From positions 1-34,443 of the forward strand of contig JAKITY010000007.1 of assembly GCA_021647835.1 (NCBI GenBank): a stretch of DNA of 34,443 nt. Direction: 5' to 3'. The position numbers were made by a program, and so were the translations under genes. This stretch comes from Flavobacteriaceae bacterium. Lineage in GTDB: Bacteria; Bacteroidota; Bacteroidia; Flavobacteriales; Flavobacteriaceae. How positions within the stretch are numbered: position 1 is the first letter of the stretch; each line of letters begins with the position of its first letter. A model generated the notes under the pieces. The model was not told where the DNA came from, did no database searches, and worked only from the letters and a program-made list of their open reading frames with translations. Shown in pieces: positions 1 through 8,734 of this stretch.

Positions 1-358
1 TAGCCCTAAAAATAGGACTGTATAACTCAAAATGAAGAAATTCTACTCGAAAATTAATAAAAAATCAAAAATATAATTTGAAAATTAAAGTTTATTAATC
101 AAGAACCTATACTGCAACGGTCTTAAATTAGTATTATCAAAGGTGTATCTTTTGGATATGCTTGTAGTTCTATTAATTGTTCTTTGGATGGAGAAATGTG
201 ATTGGTAAGCGTAATTTAACTTATTAAATTCATTTTGACCGAAGTTAGTGGTTTTTTTGTTAAAAATAAAAACCGTCAAAAATCTATTTATTTTTGCAAT
301 AAAAATTGTTGAGAGTTTGACTTTGAGTCAAGCCCTCAATGATTAAAAGCGACAACAA
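1..358. other. Left-edge stretch without a supportable gene
   Basis: This AT-rich stretch lies downstream of the MutS-like gene. The only open frame listed here (85-279, minus, 64 codons) has no recognisable domain or convincing start context, so I do not call it. The part next to the MutS-like gene holds the terminator hairpin listed separately. I see nothing else in it. Confidence 0.6.
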
Positions 359-360
359 TT
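297..360 (-). terminator. Intrinsic terminator of the MutS-like gene
   Basis: Read on the minus strand, an inner stem (TTGAC/GTCAA) sits inside an outer one (AATTGTTG/CAACAATT), with further TTGAG/CTCAA pairing between them, and a TTTTTA tract follows. The outer arm overlaps the stop codon of the MutS-like gene. The structure was seen by eye; no folding energy was computed. Confidence 0.6.
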
Positions 361-2125
361 AAATTATCTCCATCTTTCGCAATAAAAAGGAAGCATTCAT
401 GTTCTTACAAACCCCTTTTTTAAAGGAATAGTCAAAGTATAACTCGTCATCAATAATCTCAGCATCAAAATAGTAGTTTTTAACATCTTCTAATTTTTTT
501 TCTATTTCGCAAAGACTTAAATCGTGTGTTGCAATAATTCCTGTGGCGTTTGAAGCAACTAATTTCTCTACAAATTTTCTTGAGCCTATCGCTTTATCTG
601 TGCTGTTTGTTCCTTTTAAAATTTCATCGAGAATGATAAAATAAGGTTCTTTTTGAATTTCATCTACAATGAATTTTAAGCGTGTCAATTCTGAAAAGAA
701 ATACGAACTATCATCAGTCAACGAATCTGAAGTTCGCATACTTGTAATTAATTTTACTGGTGAATAAGTACTTTTTTTAGCGCAAATTGGCAAACCAACA
801 TTTGCCATTACAATATGCAAGGAAACGGTACGTAAAAAAGTACTTTTTCCTGCCATATTTGCGCCTGTAACAATAAAAAACTGTTCGTGATGGATACTTA
901 AATCATTATCTACACGCTTTTCAACTTTCAATAAAGGATGCCCTAATTGTTTAGTCGAAATGGCTATTTTACTATCAACTATTTCAGGAAAAATGTATGT
1001 TGGATGATTGAATGTGAAATTTGCTAAGGAATTATAAGCGTCAAAAAACGAAATCACTTCAAACCAATCTCCAACCTTGTGATTATAGTCTTGAATCCAT
1101 TGCTCTATCTTGTAACTTTGCTTACAATCCCACAATAAAAAACCGTTGCCAACAATAGCAAAAAAGATGTTATTTCGACTATCTAAAGCATCTAATATTT
1201 TTGAAAATTCATTAAAAATTAAAGATGCTTTTTTTCCTTCGAATGTTATTTTTTCTTGTTTTTCTTTTAGAATTTTTGATGTAAAAGTTTCATTTTCTAT
1301 TTGATTTAATAGTAATGAATATTGTCTAAAAGTATTTTTTATTTTGTCAGAATTAGAAGATAAATCGGATATTTTTTTTAAATATCTTCCTGTTACAAAC
1401 AAGCCAATAAACATCCAAATAATTGCAGGAAAAGGAGAAAGGATACTCATAAAAGACAAACCTAAAAGTACTGCTGAAACAATAGCGAAAATGAACGGTA
1501 ACCTTTTCATTATTGTTGGTAAAAAAGAATTATATTTTTGTAGCCAATTAATAATTGTTTTTGCTGGAGTTTCTATAGTAACTAAACTTGCAATGGCTGA
1601 GAAATTTTGCCTCCATTTCGCAATTGAAGCGAGTTCTTTTAGTGCATTTTGCCTTAAAACTATATTATCTATTGAATTTGCATTTAATTCTTCTGCCAAT
1701 TTTTTTGAACCTTCTGTTATCGTTGTTCTATTTATAAATTGATAAAAAGAACCTCGACCAAATAAATCAATATCCAAACTATAAAAGTGTTTTGGATCTT
1801 GAAATTCTAATCCTTGTGCTCTTTCATAAAAATCTCCTGTTGAGATTTTAATTTCTTCTTGATTGATAGTTGTCAACCTTTCAGACAATTCTTTTTCTGA
1901 TTTTACTTTTGAGTATTTCTTCAATAAAAAAAGGAAAACAACCAAACCTATCACTCCAATAATGACTCTAACTTGAGTTTGCTGAAAAGTCAAATACACG
2001 CTAATTCCTGTTCCTAAAAAAATCAAAAAACGAACTAAACTGAGTCGAATTAGACGTTTTTTAGCATTTTTTGTGTCAATTTGATGCTTTTTTAGTTGTT
2101 TTTGATAAAATTCTGTTGGTTGCAT
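359..2125 (-). CDS. Membrane-anchored MutS-family ATPase (MutS-related protein)
   Basis: This 588-residue protein carries the C-terminal MutS ATPase domain. The Walker A motif is GANMAGKST (about 421-429), Walker B is FIILDE ending at E501, and an H-loop IIATHD lies near 530-535. The middle (about 140-370) looks like the MutS core/lever helices. There is no N-terminal mismatch-recognition domain. Instead, hydrophobic segments near 31-48, 53-68, 209-226 and 232-246 suggest two pairs of membrane helices. Membrane-associated MutS-like proteins of about 590 residues are common in Bacteroidota and their role is unknown; a mismatch-repair function should not be assumed. It is the last gene of the minus-strand block, separated from sdhB by a terminator. 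The walk from ATG to stop is clean. Confidence 0.88.
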   Translation of the reverse strand: MQPTEFYQKQLKKHQIDTKNAKKRLIRLSLVRFLIFLGTGISVYLTFQQTQVRVIIGVIGLVVFLFLLKKYSKVKSEKELSERLTTINQEEIKISTGDFYERAQGLEFQDPKHFYSLDIDLFGRGSFYQFINRTTITEGSKKLAEELNANSIDNIVLRQNALKELASIAKWRQNFSAIASLVTIETPAKTIINWLQKYNSFLPTIMKRLPFIFAIVSAVLLGLSFMSILSPFPAIIWMFIGLFVTGRYLKKISDLSSNSDKIKNTFRQYSLLLNQIENETFTSKILKEKQEKITFEGKKASLIFNEFSKILDALDSRNNIFFAIVGNGFLLWDCKQSYKIEQWIQDYNHKVGDWFEVISFFDAYNSLANFTFNHPTYIFPEIVDSKIAISTKQLGHPLLKVEKRVDNDLSIHHEQFFIVTGANMAGKSTFLRTVSLHIVMANVGLPICAKKSTYSPVKLITSMRTSDSLTDDSSYFFSELTRLKFIVDEIQKEPYFIILDEILKGTNSTDKAIGSRKFVEKLVASNATGIIATHDLSLCEIEKKLEDVKNYYFDAEIIDDELYFDYSFKKGVCKNMNASFLLRKMEII

Positions 2126-2151
2126 TTATTGTAATTAATCATCAAAGAAAC

Positions 2152-2186
2152 AAAAAATCTCAAACCTTTTAATGATTTGAGATTTT
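2152..2186 (-). terminator. Intrinsic terminator of the sdh operon
   Basis: A perfect 11-bp stem (AAAATCTCAAA / TTTGAGATTTT, arms 2154-2164 and 2176-2186) is followed on the minus strand by a T-run. It lies just downstream of sdhB and separates it from the MutS-like gene. Confidence 0.75.
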
Positions 2187-2209
2187 ATAAATATCATTTC
2201 TTGATTTGT

Positions 2210-2956
2210 TTATCCTTTAGAAGTCGCTTTTAAATATTCACGATTCATTCTTGCGATATTTGTTAATGAAATTCCTTTAGGGCATTCCACTTCACATGCA
2301 CCTGTATTAGTGCAATTTCCAAAACCTTCAGCGTCCATTTGAGCAACCATATTCATCACTCTATCTGTAGCCTCAACTTGACCTTGTGGTAACAATGCAT
2401 ATTGAGATACTTTAGCCGAAACAAATAACATAGCGCTTGAATTTTTACAAGTTGCTACACAAGCACCACAACCAATACAAGTTGCTGCGTCCATCGCTTC
2501 ATCAGCAGCACTTTTTGCAATAGGAATTGCATTTGCATCTTGTGTATTTCCCGAAGTGTTTACAGAAATAAATCCTCCTGATTGTTGAATACGCTCAAAA
2601 GCAGTACGATCTACAACTAAATCTTTAATCACAGGAAAAGCATTTGCTCTAAAAGGTTCTATATAGATAGTATCGCCATCATTAAACATACGCATGTGCA
2701 ACTGACACGTTGTAATTCCTCTATCTGGACCATGTGCTTGACCGTTGATATACATAGAACACATTCCGCAAATTCCTTCACGGCAATCATGATCAAAAGC
2801 TACTGGTTCATCTCCTGAATTTACTAACTGTTCATTTAAAACATCCATCATTTCTAAAAATGACATGTGTTCTGAAATATCAGTAACTTTATATTTAACT
2901 AATTTCCCTTTATCGTTTGCATCTTTTTGACGCCAAATTTTTAATGTAAGATTCAT
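2210..2956 (-). CDS. sdhB: Succinate dehydrogenase / fumarate reductase iron-sulfur subunit
   Basis: SdhB carries electrons from the flavoprotein to the quinone site through three Fe-S clusters. All three cysteine sets are visible: the [2Fe-2S] set (CREGICGMC plus a later C in GITTCQLH), the [4Fe-4S] set ([11 protein letters not shown]) and the [3Fe-4S] set (CTNTGAC...CPKGI). I start it at the ATG of [11 protein letters not shown] rather than at the upstream ATG of the ORF track, because family members begin there and the 14 extra residues are encoded by the end of the inserted element upstream. It gives 248 residues, normal for the Bacteroidota type. It is the last gene of sdhC-sdhA-[insert]-sdhB. 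Its leader consists of the decayed right arm of the four-helix-bundle element. Confidence 0.95.
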   Translation of the reverse strand: MNLTLKIWRQKDANDKGKLVKYKVTDISEHMSFLEMMDVLNEQLVNSGDEPVAFDHDCREGICGMCSMYINGQAHGPDRGITTCQLHMRMFNDGDTIYIEPFRANAFPVIKDLVVDRTAFERIQQSGGFISVNTSGNTQDANAIPIAKSAADEAMDAATCIGCGACVATCKNSSAMLFVSAKVSQYALLPQGQVEATDRVMNMVAQMDAEGFGNCTNTGACEVECPKGISLTNIARMNREYLKATSKG

Positions 2957-2960
2957 AATA

Positions 2961-3408
2961 TTAGGTTTGAGGGATTTGCGAAAAGCGAAAAGGGTCAATT
3001 CTTTTCTTCAAGTTTTTTAATTAACGAGTTCAGCATTTTGCTGATTTCAACAATTAAACTCTCAATGGTTTCACTATCACTTATATATTTTAATTCTTTT
3101 GTTATTAATACTTGTGTTTCTAATTCAAACAAAGAGCCTCTAGAAATTCTTAAAAATCGAATATAATTTTTTCAAGATAATCTTCCCCAACCTTCTGCAA
3201 TATTTGAAGGAATGGATACTGATGCTCTTCGCATTTGACTTGTCAATCCAAATTTTTCATTATCAGGAAAACTTGCTGAAATCATATAAACTTTCTTAAC
3301 TAAAATCATAGATTTCTGCCAAACAATCAATTCCTTATATGATTTTAACACAGACATTTTTTTATTTTAGGATTTAGTTAATAGTTGCAACTCATCGCTA
3401 TTCCCTAA
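2961..3408 (-). mobile_element. Decayed IVS-like element in the sdh operon
   Basis: The element fills the gap between the sdhA stop and the sdhB start. On the minus strand it begins TTAGGGAATAGCGATGAGTT immediately after the sdhA TAA and ends ...CCTCAAACCTAA four bases before the sdhB ATG. The two ends are imperfect inverted repeats: TTAGG, then AG(C/G)GAT, then TTGC recur in the same order with small gaps. Its only gene is the broken four-helix-bundle gene. The layout and the TTAG/CTAA ends match the intact element at 15107-15548. That it was mobile is inference. Confidence 0.5.
2995..3357 (-). pseudogene. Four-helix-bundle (S23 / 23S rRNA IVP-like) gene with internal stop
   Basis: The first 61 codons encode a typical four-helix-bundle N-terminus with the family core QMRRASVSIPSNIAEGWGR. 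A TGA at 3172-3174 then stops translation. Reading on in the same frame gives KNYIRFLRISRGSLFELETQ and further family-like sequence to a natural TGA at 2995-2997, so the gene is a full-length ~120-codon member broken by one nonsense codon, with no frameshift. The intact paralogue at 15147-15518 has the same layout. The gene lies between sdhA and sdhB in operon orientation and probably rides on their transcript. The function of free-standing members is unknown; relatives are encoded in rRNA intervening sequences. A sequencing error at the TGA is the main alternative. Confidence 0.85.
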
Positions 3409-5415
3409 TTACTTATACGAACGAGTTTTTAACTCAATATCTTTAAATTCTAATTCTTCTTTGTGCAATACTGCTTCACTTGGTTTTCCTGTGTATTCCC
3501 ATGCAGAAACATAGGCAAAATTGACATCATCACGTTTTGCTTCACCATCTTCAGTAACATGTTCTTCTCTAAAATGACCTCCGCAAGATTCCTCACGATT
3601 TAAAGCATCTTTGGCAAATAACTCTCCTAATTCTAAGAAATCTGCTACTCTTCCTGCTTTTTCTAATTCTTGATTAAATTCATTTAAACTTCCCGGAACT
3701 TTTACATGCTTCCAAAAATCTTCACGTACTTCTTGAATCTCTTGAATTGCTTCTTCCAATCCTTTTTTATTACGAGCCATTCCACATTTTTCCCACATAA
3801 TTTTTCCTAATTTCTTGTGGTAATAATCAACAGAATGTGTTCCTTTATTATTGATAAAAAAGTCTAATTGTTCTTTTACTGATTTTTCTGCTGCATCAAA
3901 TTCAGTTGTTTTAGTAGAAATTTCTCCAGTTCTGATATCATCAGCCAAATAATCTCCAATTGTATAAGGCAATACGAAATATCCGTCAGCAAGACCTTGC
4001 ATCAAAGCAGATGCTCCTAATCTATTCGCACCATGATCAGAGAAATTTGCCTCTCCAATACAATACAACCCTTCAACAGTGGTCATCAAGTTATAGTCAA
4101 CCCAAACGCCTCCCATCGTGTAATGAGTTGCAGGATAAATCATCATTGGTGTTTTATACGGATTCTCAGCAACAATTTTCTCATACATCTGAAATAAATT
4201 TCCATATTTTGCCTCTATAATTGCAGTTCCTAACTCAATAACTTTTTCTTTAGAAGGATTTGTTATATGATGTAATTTTGCTTGTTCTTTTCCATAACGT
4301 TGTATAGCAGATTTAAAATCTAAATACACCGCTTCTCCTGTTGCATTCACTCCATAACCAGCATCACAACGCTCTTTTGCTGCTCTTGAAGCAACATCAC
4401 GTGGAACTAAATTACCAAACGCAGGATAACGCCTTTCTAAATAATAATCTCTTTCTTCTTCTGATAAATCTGTTGGTTTTTTACGACCTTCTCTAATTGC
4501 CATCACATCATCCATGTTTTTTGGCACCCAAATACGTCCGTCATTACGAAGTGATTCAGACATCAATGTTAATTTTGACTGATAGTCTCCACTTCTAGGA
4601 ATACAAGTCGGATGAATTTGTGTGTAACAAGGGTTTGCAAAATACGCTCCTTTTTTATGGATTTTCCACGCAGCAGTTGCGTTACTTCCCATCGCATTGG
4701 TCGATAAGAAATAAACATTCCCGTATCCTCCAGAAGCAATCACAACAGCATGCGCAGAGTGACGTTCTATTTCTCCTGTGATTAAATTACGTGCAATAAT
4801 TCCTCTTGCTTTGCCGTCAATTTTTACAACATCAAGCATTTCATGACGATTGTGCATGGTGATTTTACCACGCGCAATCTGTCTATTCATTGCGGAATAT
4901 GCTCCAAGTAATAATTGTTGTCCTGTTTGACCTTTAGCGTAAAAAGTTCTTGAAACCAAAACTCCACCAAACGAACGGTTGTCAAGTAATCCTCCGTAAT
5001 CACGTGCAAAAGGAACTCCTTGAGCCACACATTGGTCAATAATATTTCCTGAAACTTCTGCTAATCTATAAACATTTGCTTCTCTTGAACGATAATCACC
5101 TCCTTTTACAGTATCATAAAACAAGCGATAGTTAGAATCGCCATCTCCTTGATAATTTTTTGCAGCATTGATACCTCCTTGAGCAGCAATTGAATGCGCT
5201 CTTCTTGGTGAATCTTGATAACAAAATGCTTTTACATTATAGCCTAATTCCGCTAATGTTGCTGCTGCAGAACCTCCTGCTAAACCTGTACCAACAACGA
5301 TAATATCAATATTTCGTTTGTTTGCTGGATTAACAAGATTGATATGTTCTTTATAATTTGACCACTTATTTGCAAGTGAATCTCCTTTAGGTACTCTTGA
5401 ATTTAATGTTGTCAT
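3409..5415 (-). CDS. sdhA: Succinate dehydrogenase / fumarate reductase flavoprotein subunit
   Basis: SdhA oxidises succinate to fumarate and holds covalent FAD. The dinucleotide fold [12 protein letters not shown] lies near 40-51, and the FAD-linking histidine is H74 in [11 protein letters not shown]. The substrate-site region [12 protein letters not shown] and the FAD-binding [14 protein letters not shown] are intact. The length of 668 residues fits the Bacteroidota/epsilonproteobacterial branch that pairs with a single dihaem cytochrome b, rather than the ~590-residue E. coli type. It follows sdhC by 9 bp. Normally sdhB would follow directly; here a four-helix-bundle element begins straight after the stop codon. 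Confidence 0.97.
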   Translation of the reverse strand: MTTLNSRVPKGDSLANKWSNYKEHINLVNPANKRNIDIIVVGTGLAGGSAAATLAELGYNVKAFCYQDSPRRAHSIAAQGGINAAKNYQGDGDSNYRLFYDTVKGGDYRSREANVYRLAEVSGNIIDQCVAQGVPFARDYGGLLDNRSFGGVLVSRTFYAKGQTGQQLLLGAYSAMNRQIARGKITMHNRHEMLDVVKIDGKARGIIARNLITGEIERHSAHAVVIASGGYGNVYFLSTNAMGSNATAAWKIHKKGAYFANPCYTQIHPTCIPRSGDYQSKLTLMSESLRNDGRIWVPKNMDDVMAIREGRKKPTDLSEEERDYYLERRYPAFGNLVPRDVASRAAKERCDAGYGVNATGEAVYLDFKSAIQRYGKEQAKLHHITNPSKEKVIELGTAIIEAKYGNLFQMYEKIVAENPYKTPMMIYPATHYTMGGVWVDYNLMTTVEGLYCIGEANFSDHGANRLGASALMQGLADGYFVLPYTIGDYLADDIRTGEISTKTTEFDAAEKSVKEQLDFFINNKGTHSVDYYHKKLGKIMWEKCGMARNKKGLEEAIQEIQEVREDFWKHVKVPGSLNEFNQELEKAGRVADFLELGELFAKDALNREESCGGHFREEHVTEDGEAKRDDVNFAYVSAWEYTGKPSEAVLHKEELEFKDIELKTRSYK

Positions 5416-5424
5416 ACCTTATTT

Positions 5425-6096
5425 TTAATGATTAAAATGATGGAAAAGTGCAATGAAAATAAAACCTAATGGAATCAAAATAGCATACGCCTTTCCAAAG
5501 GTTTTTAATCCTTTTGTATATTTATTATTTGCGCCAACTGATTGAAATGCTGAATTAAAACCATGTAATAAATGCAATGCTAAAAATACAAATGCAATAC
5601 AGTATAAGGCAACCCTCCAAATTGGAACAAATTTTTCTTGCAATTCATGAAAATACCTAAACTCACCATTGTGCAATCCAGACATATCGCCTAAAATATA
5701 TTTTGTATTCAATTCTGGAATCCAAAAATCAATAAAATGAATAATCATAAATATTAATATTGCCAATCCTGAATAAATCATATTTCTACTCATCCAAGAT
5801 GAATTTGCAGCCCCCTTATTTTTAGCGTATTTAACACCTTGTGCCTTCTTGTTTTTGATTTCTAATACAAAACCCATCACAAAATGAAATATAACTCCAA
5901 ACAACAAAACTGGTTGCATTACATATTGAATTAAAGGGTTTGTTCCCATAAAATGGGATGTTTCATTAAAAGCATCAGCACTAAAAACAGATGTAATATT
6001 TATGGCAAAATGCTGTAATAAGAAAAACATCAAAAAGAATGCTGAAAGTGCCATTGACACCTTTCTTGCTATTGACGAGGATAAAAGTCCGCTCAT
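5425..6096 (-). CDS. sdhC: Succinate dehydrogenase cytochrome b subunit
   Basis: This 223-residue membrane protein has about five hydrophobic helices (near 15-33, 56-80, 105-124, 160-180 and 204-220). Histidines that could ligate two haems are present: H29 (LLQHFA), H71 (FHFVMG), H120 (MIIHFID) and H175/H178 (ALHLLHGF). This is the single-subunit dihaem anchor of the Bacillus/Wolinella/Bacteroidota type, which reduces menaquinone. It is the first gene of sdhC-sdhA-sdhB. A good Bacteroidota promoter lies about 25 bp upstream, so the operon starts here. Confidence 0.93.
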   Translation of the reverse strand: MSGLLSSSIARKVSMALSAFFLMFFLLQHFAINITSVFSADAFNETSHFMGTNPLIQYVMQPVLLFGVIFHFVMGFVLEIKNKKAQGVKYAKNKGAANSSWMSRNMIYSGLAILIFMIIHFIDFWIPELNTKYILGDMSGLHNGEFRYFHELQEKFVPIWRVALYCIAFVFLALHLLHGFNSAFQSVGANNKYTKGLKTFGKAYAILIPLGFIFIALFHHFNH

Positions 6097-6121
6097 GTTT
6101 ATATAAGTTAATTTGTGATAA

Positions 6122-6149
6122 CAAAGGTACTATAACTTATCTGCTCCAA
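6122..6149 (-). promoter_or_regulatory. Promoter of the sdhCAB operon
   Basis: The minus strand has TTG, 17 bases, then TACCTTTG. This fits the Bacteroidota sigma consensus (-33 TTG, -7 TAnnTTTG). It lies 26 bp upstream of the sdhC ATG and is the best promoter match in the window. Confidence 0.7.
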
Positions 6150-6212
6150 AAAATGATTTGTTTGTTTTTTAGGATATTTAGAAAGTTTCTAAAGACGCAA
6201 TCATAAAATTTG

Positions 6213-6222
6213 TATAAATTTG
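6213..6222 (+). promoter_or_regulatory. Probable promoter -7 element of pepP
   Basis: TATAAATTTG contains the TAnnTTTG hexamer-like motif and lies 23 bp upstream of the pepP ATG. A clear -33 TTG is not obvious. Confidence 0.5.
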
Positions 6223-6245
6223 CTTTTCTTAAAATTCAGTAGAGA

Positions 6246-7538
6246 ATGAAATATTTACCAATAGACAATACTCTTTTTATAAAAAGCCGCAAGAAATTTA
6301 GTGCTAAAATGAAGCCGAATTCATTGGCTGTTTTTAATTCTAACGACATCTATCCCGTGAGTGCCGATAGCACATTGCCGTTTGCACAACATAGAGATAT
6401 ATTCTATTTAAGTGGCGTAGATCAAGAAGAAAGTATCTTGGTTTTATTTCCAGACGCTGTTCATAAAAAACATCGAGAAGTGTTGTTTTTAAAAGAAACG
6501 AACGCACATATTGCTATTTGGGAAGGAGAAAAACTGACTAAAAAAACAGCCTTTGAAACAACAGGAATTGAAACTGTTTATTGGCTACAAGACTTTGAAA
6601 AAATATTTTTTGAATTGATGACTCAAGCCGAAAATGTATATCTCAATACCAATGAACACTATCGTTCAAATGTTGAAACAGAAACACGTGAAGATCGGTT
6701 TATCAAAAAATGCAAAAGCACATATCCTGCGCACAACTATTTGCGTAGTCAACCTATTTTACAACGCATCAGAGCCGTTAAAGAACCAGAAGAAATTGCA
6801 TTAATTCAACAGGCGTGTATGATTACCGAAAAAGGGTTTCGCAGGGTTTTAGGCTTTGTAAAACCAAACGTTTGGGAATATGAAATTGAAGCAGAATTTA
6901 TACATGAATTTACTCGAAATAGAGCCAATGGATTTGCTTACACGCCAATTATAGCAAGTGGCTTTAATGCCAATGTATTACATTATATTGAAAACAATCA
7001 ACAGTGTAACGCTGGCGATATAATTTTAATGGATGTTGGTGCAAGTTATGCAAATTACGCAAGCGATATGACACGAAGTATTCCTGTTTCAGGAAGATTT
7101 ACTGATAGACAAAAAGACGTTTACAACGCAGTACTTCGTGTTAAAAAAGCGGCTACAAAAATGCTAGTTCCAGGAACTATCTGGGCAGATTATCATGTGG
7201 AAGTTGGTAAAATAATGACTCTAGAATTAATAGGTTTAGGATTATTAACCAACGAAGAAGTGAAAAATGAAGATCCAAAAAAACCTGCCTATAAAAAATA
7301 TTTTATGCACGGAACTTCTCATCATTTAGGACTCGATACGCACGATTATGGTATTTTAACCGAACCAATGCAAGAAGGAATGGTGTTTACAGTTGAACCT
7401 GGAATTTATATTCCTGAAGAAAATTTAGGTATTAGGCTGGAAGATGATTATGTAATTCAAGAAAATGGAGAACCTTTTAATTTGATGCAAAATATTCCTA
7501 TAGAAATTGAAGAGGTTGAAGCATTGATGAATGGTTGA
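6246..7538 (+). CDS. pepP: Xaa-Pro aminopeptidase (aminopeptidase P, M24B)
   Basis: The enzyme removes N-terminal residues that precede proline. An AMP_N-type domain (about 5-140) precedes the pita-bread catalytic domain. By alignment with the known family pattern, the five dinuclear metal ligands are D263 and D274 (LMDVGASYANYASDMT), H359 (HGTSHHLGLDTHD), E384 (FTVEPGIYIPE) and E399 (GIRLEDD). The 430-residue length is normal. There is no signal peptide, so it is cytoplasmic. It is divergent from sdhC with its own promoter and is followed by a repeat-rich gap. Confidence 0.95.
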   Translation: MKYLPIDNTLFIKSRKKFSAKMKPNSLAVFNSNDIYPVSADSTLPFAQHRDIFYLSGVDQEESILVLFPDAVHKKHREVLFLKETNAHIAIWEGEKLTKKTAFETTGIETVYWLQDFEKIFFELMTQAENVYLNTNEHYRSNVETETREDRFIKKCKSTYPAHNYLRSQPILQRIRAVKEPEEIALIQQACMITEKGFRRVLGFVKPNVWEYEIEAEFIHEFTRNRANGFAYTPIIASGFNANVLHYIENNQQCNAGDIILMDVGASYANYASDMTRSIPVSGRFTDRQKDVYNAVLRVKKAATKMLVPGTIWADYHVEVGKIMTLELIGLGLLTNEEVKNEDPKKPAYKKYFMHGTSHHLGLDTHDYGILTEPMQEGMVFTVEPGIYIPEENLGIRLEDDYVIQENGEPFNLMQNIPIEIEEVEALMNG

Positions 7539-7593
7539 TAGATTTTTAGAGGTTGGACTGTTGGATTGTTAGATGTTTGATGAAAATATTTCC

Positions 7594-7707
7594 CGCAGAT
7601 TTTCGAAGATACTTCGGCTTTAGTTTATCTTGAATACTTCGACTTTAGCCTGTCTTGAGCGCAGTCGAAAGGCTCAACATGCTTTTAATTTTCTGCGAAA
7701 ATCTGCG
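7594..7707. repeat. Nested inverted and direct repeats between pepP and the hydrolase gene
   Basis: Outer arms CGCAGATTTTCGAAGA and TCTGCGAAAATCTGCG pair at 15 of 16 positions. Inside them lie TTCGACT/AGTCGAA and TTGAGC/GCTCAA pairs and a near-direct repeat (ATACTTCGGCTTTAG and ATACTTCGACTTTAG, one difference). The CGCAGATTTTCG core recurs in the hairpin at 8651-8731, so these belong to one intergenic repeat family. The whole 290-bp gap 7539-7828 contains no gene. Confidence 0.75.
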
Positions 7708-7828
7708 ACATCCCGAATAGTCAGGACAGGTACTGCGAAAACAAGCATATAAAGTAGTTGTCGATGCTTTTTCCTGTCTTAATTAAAATGCATCTCTAAA
7801 TTATGCTCACAAAATCAATAACATCAAT

Positions 7829-8608
7829 ATGCAAAGTTTTGTAACCTATAAAAATATTCAAGTTGGATTTTCTTCAGCAGGAAAAGGAAGTGTTGTTGTT
7901 TTGCTACACGGCTTTTTAGAAAACAGCACGATGTGGAATGGCATTACTCCTACTCTTTCCAAAAGAAATCGTGTAATTACCATTGATTTATTAGATCATG
8001 GAGACACCGAATGTTTGGGTTATGTCCATACAATGGAAGACCAAGCAAAAATGGTGAAATTTGTTTTAAATCATTTAAAATTGAGACGTTTTACAATTAT
8101 TGGTCATTCTATGGGTGGCTATATTGCACTTTCGTTTGCACATTTATTTCCTGAAAATACTAAAGGAATATGCTTGCTAAATGCTACTTACCAAAACGAC
8201 AATCGAGAACGGAAATTACTCCGATCTCGTGCTATTAAAATGGCAGAAAATAACTATGAAAATATGGTTAGAATATCGTTTACTAATTTATTTAGTGAAA
8301 ATAGTAGAACCGTTTTTAAATCAGAAATTAAAAAAGCATTAATTGAGGCTTTGAAAACACCTGTTCAAGGTTATATTGCTGCACAAGAAGGAATGAAAAT
8401 CCGTAAAGAATTCACCTCTTTTTTTAAAAATGCTTCGTTTAAAAAATTAGTCGTCATTGCAAAAAAAGATTCGGTTATTGACGCAAAAAAAGTGCTGTTA
8501 TTTACACAAAAAAACAACATTCCCGTAAGTGTTCTTCAAGAAGGACATATGAGCCATATCGAAAATAAAAAAAAACTTATTGAAGTACTGAAAGATTTTG
8601 AGAAATAG
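7829..8608 (+). CDS. Alpha/beta hydrolase
   Basis: The protein has 259 residues and an alpha/beta-hydrolase fold. The oxyanion region is LLHGFLENSTMW (about 25-36), the nucleophile elbow is GHSMGG with S94, the likely acid is D214 in AKKDSVIDAK, and the catalytic histidine is H240 or H243 in EGHMSHIE. It has no signal peptide. The substrate cannot be read from sequence; the MenH/esterase-like pattern is too general for a specific name. It stands alone between repeat-bearing gaps and ends in a bidirectional hairpin shared with thiL. Confidence 0.88.
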   Translation: MQSFVTYKNIQVGFSSAGKGSVVVLLHGFLENSTMWNGITPTLSKRNRVITIDLLDHGDTECLGYVHTMEDQAKMVKFVLNHLKLRRFTIIGHSMGGYIALSFAHLFPENTKGICLLNATYQNDNRERKLLRSRAIKMAENNYENMVRISFTNLFSENSRTVFKSEIKKALIEALKTPVQGYIAAQEGMKIRKEFTSFFKNASFKKLVVIAKKDSVIDAKKVLLFTQKNNIPVSVLQEGHMSHIENKKKLIEVLKDFEK

Positions 8609-8650
8609 GCGGACACGTGCCTAATTACATTTTATTTAAATTACTGGCTG

Positions 8651-8731
8651 TTTTTCCCGCAGATACCGCAGATTTTCGCAGAAAATAAAAATAACCAATC
8701 TGCGAAAATCTGCGGTATCTGCGGGGAAAAA
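8651..8731. terminator. Long hairpin repeat, bidirectional terminator between convergent genes
   Basis: A 32-base left arm (8651-8682, starting TTTTTCCCGCAGATACCGCA) pairs with a 33-base right arm (8699-8731); the only difference is one extra base. The arms begin with T5 and end with A5, so transcripts from either side end in a U-run. It lies between the stops of the hydrolase gene and thiL, and shares its CGCAGATTTTCG core with the repeat at 7594-7707. Confidence 0.8.
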
Positions 8732-8734
8732 TTA

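Noticed and set aside
85-279. 64-codon minus-strand ORF
   Set aside because: It has no recognisable domain, odd composition and no promoter or start support; it looks like chance in AT-rich DNA.
3172-3174. TGA recoded as an amino acid in the four-helix-bundle gene
   Set aside because: Other genes in the window end at TGA (pepP, purN), and there is no sign of a selenocysteine or code-change context. A plain nonsense mutation is simpler.
7594-8731. CRISPR-like array from the repeated CGCAGATTTTCG motifs
   Set aside because: The copies are inverted pairs in two separate gaps without regular spacers, and no cas gene is present.
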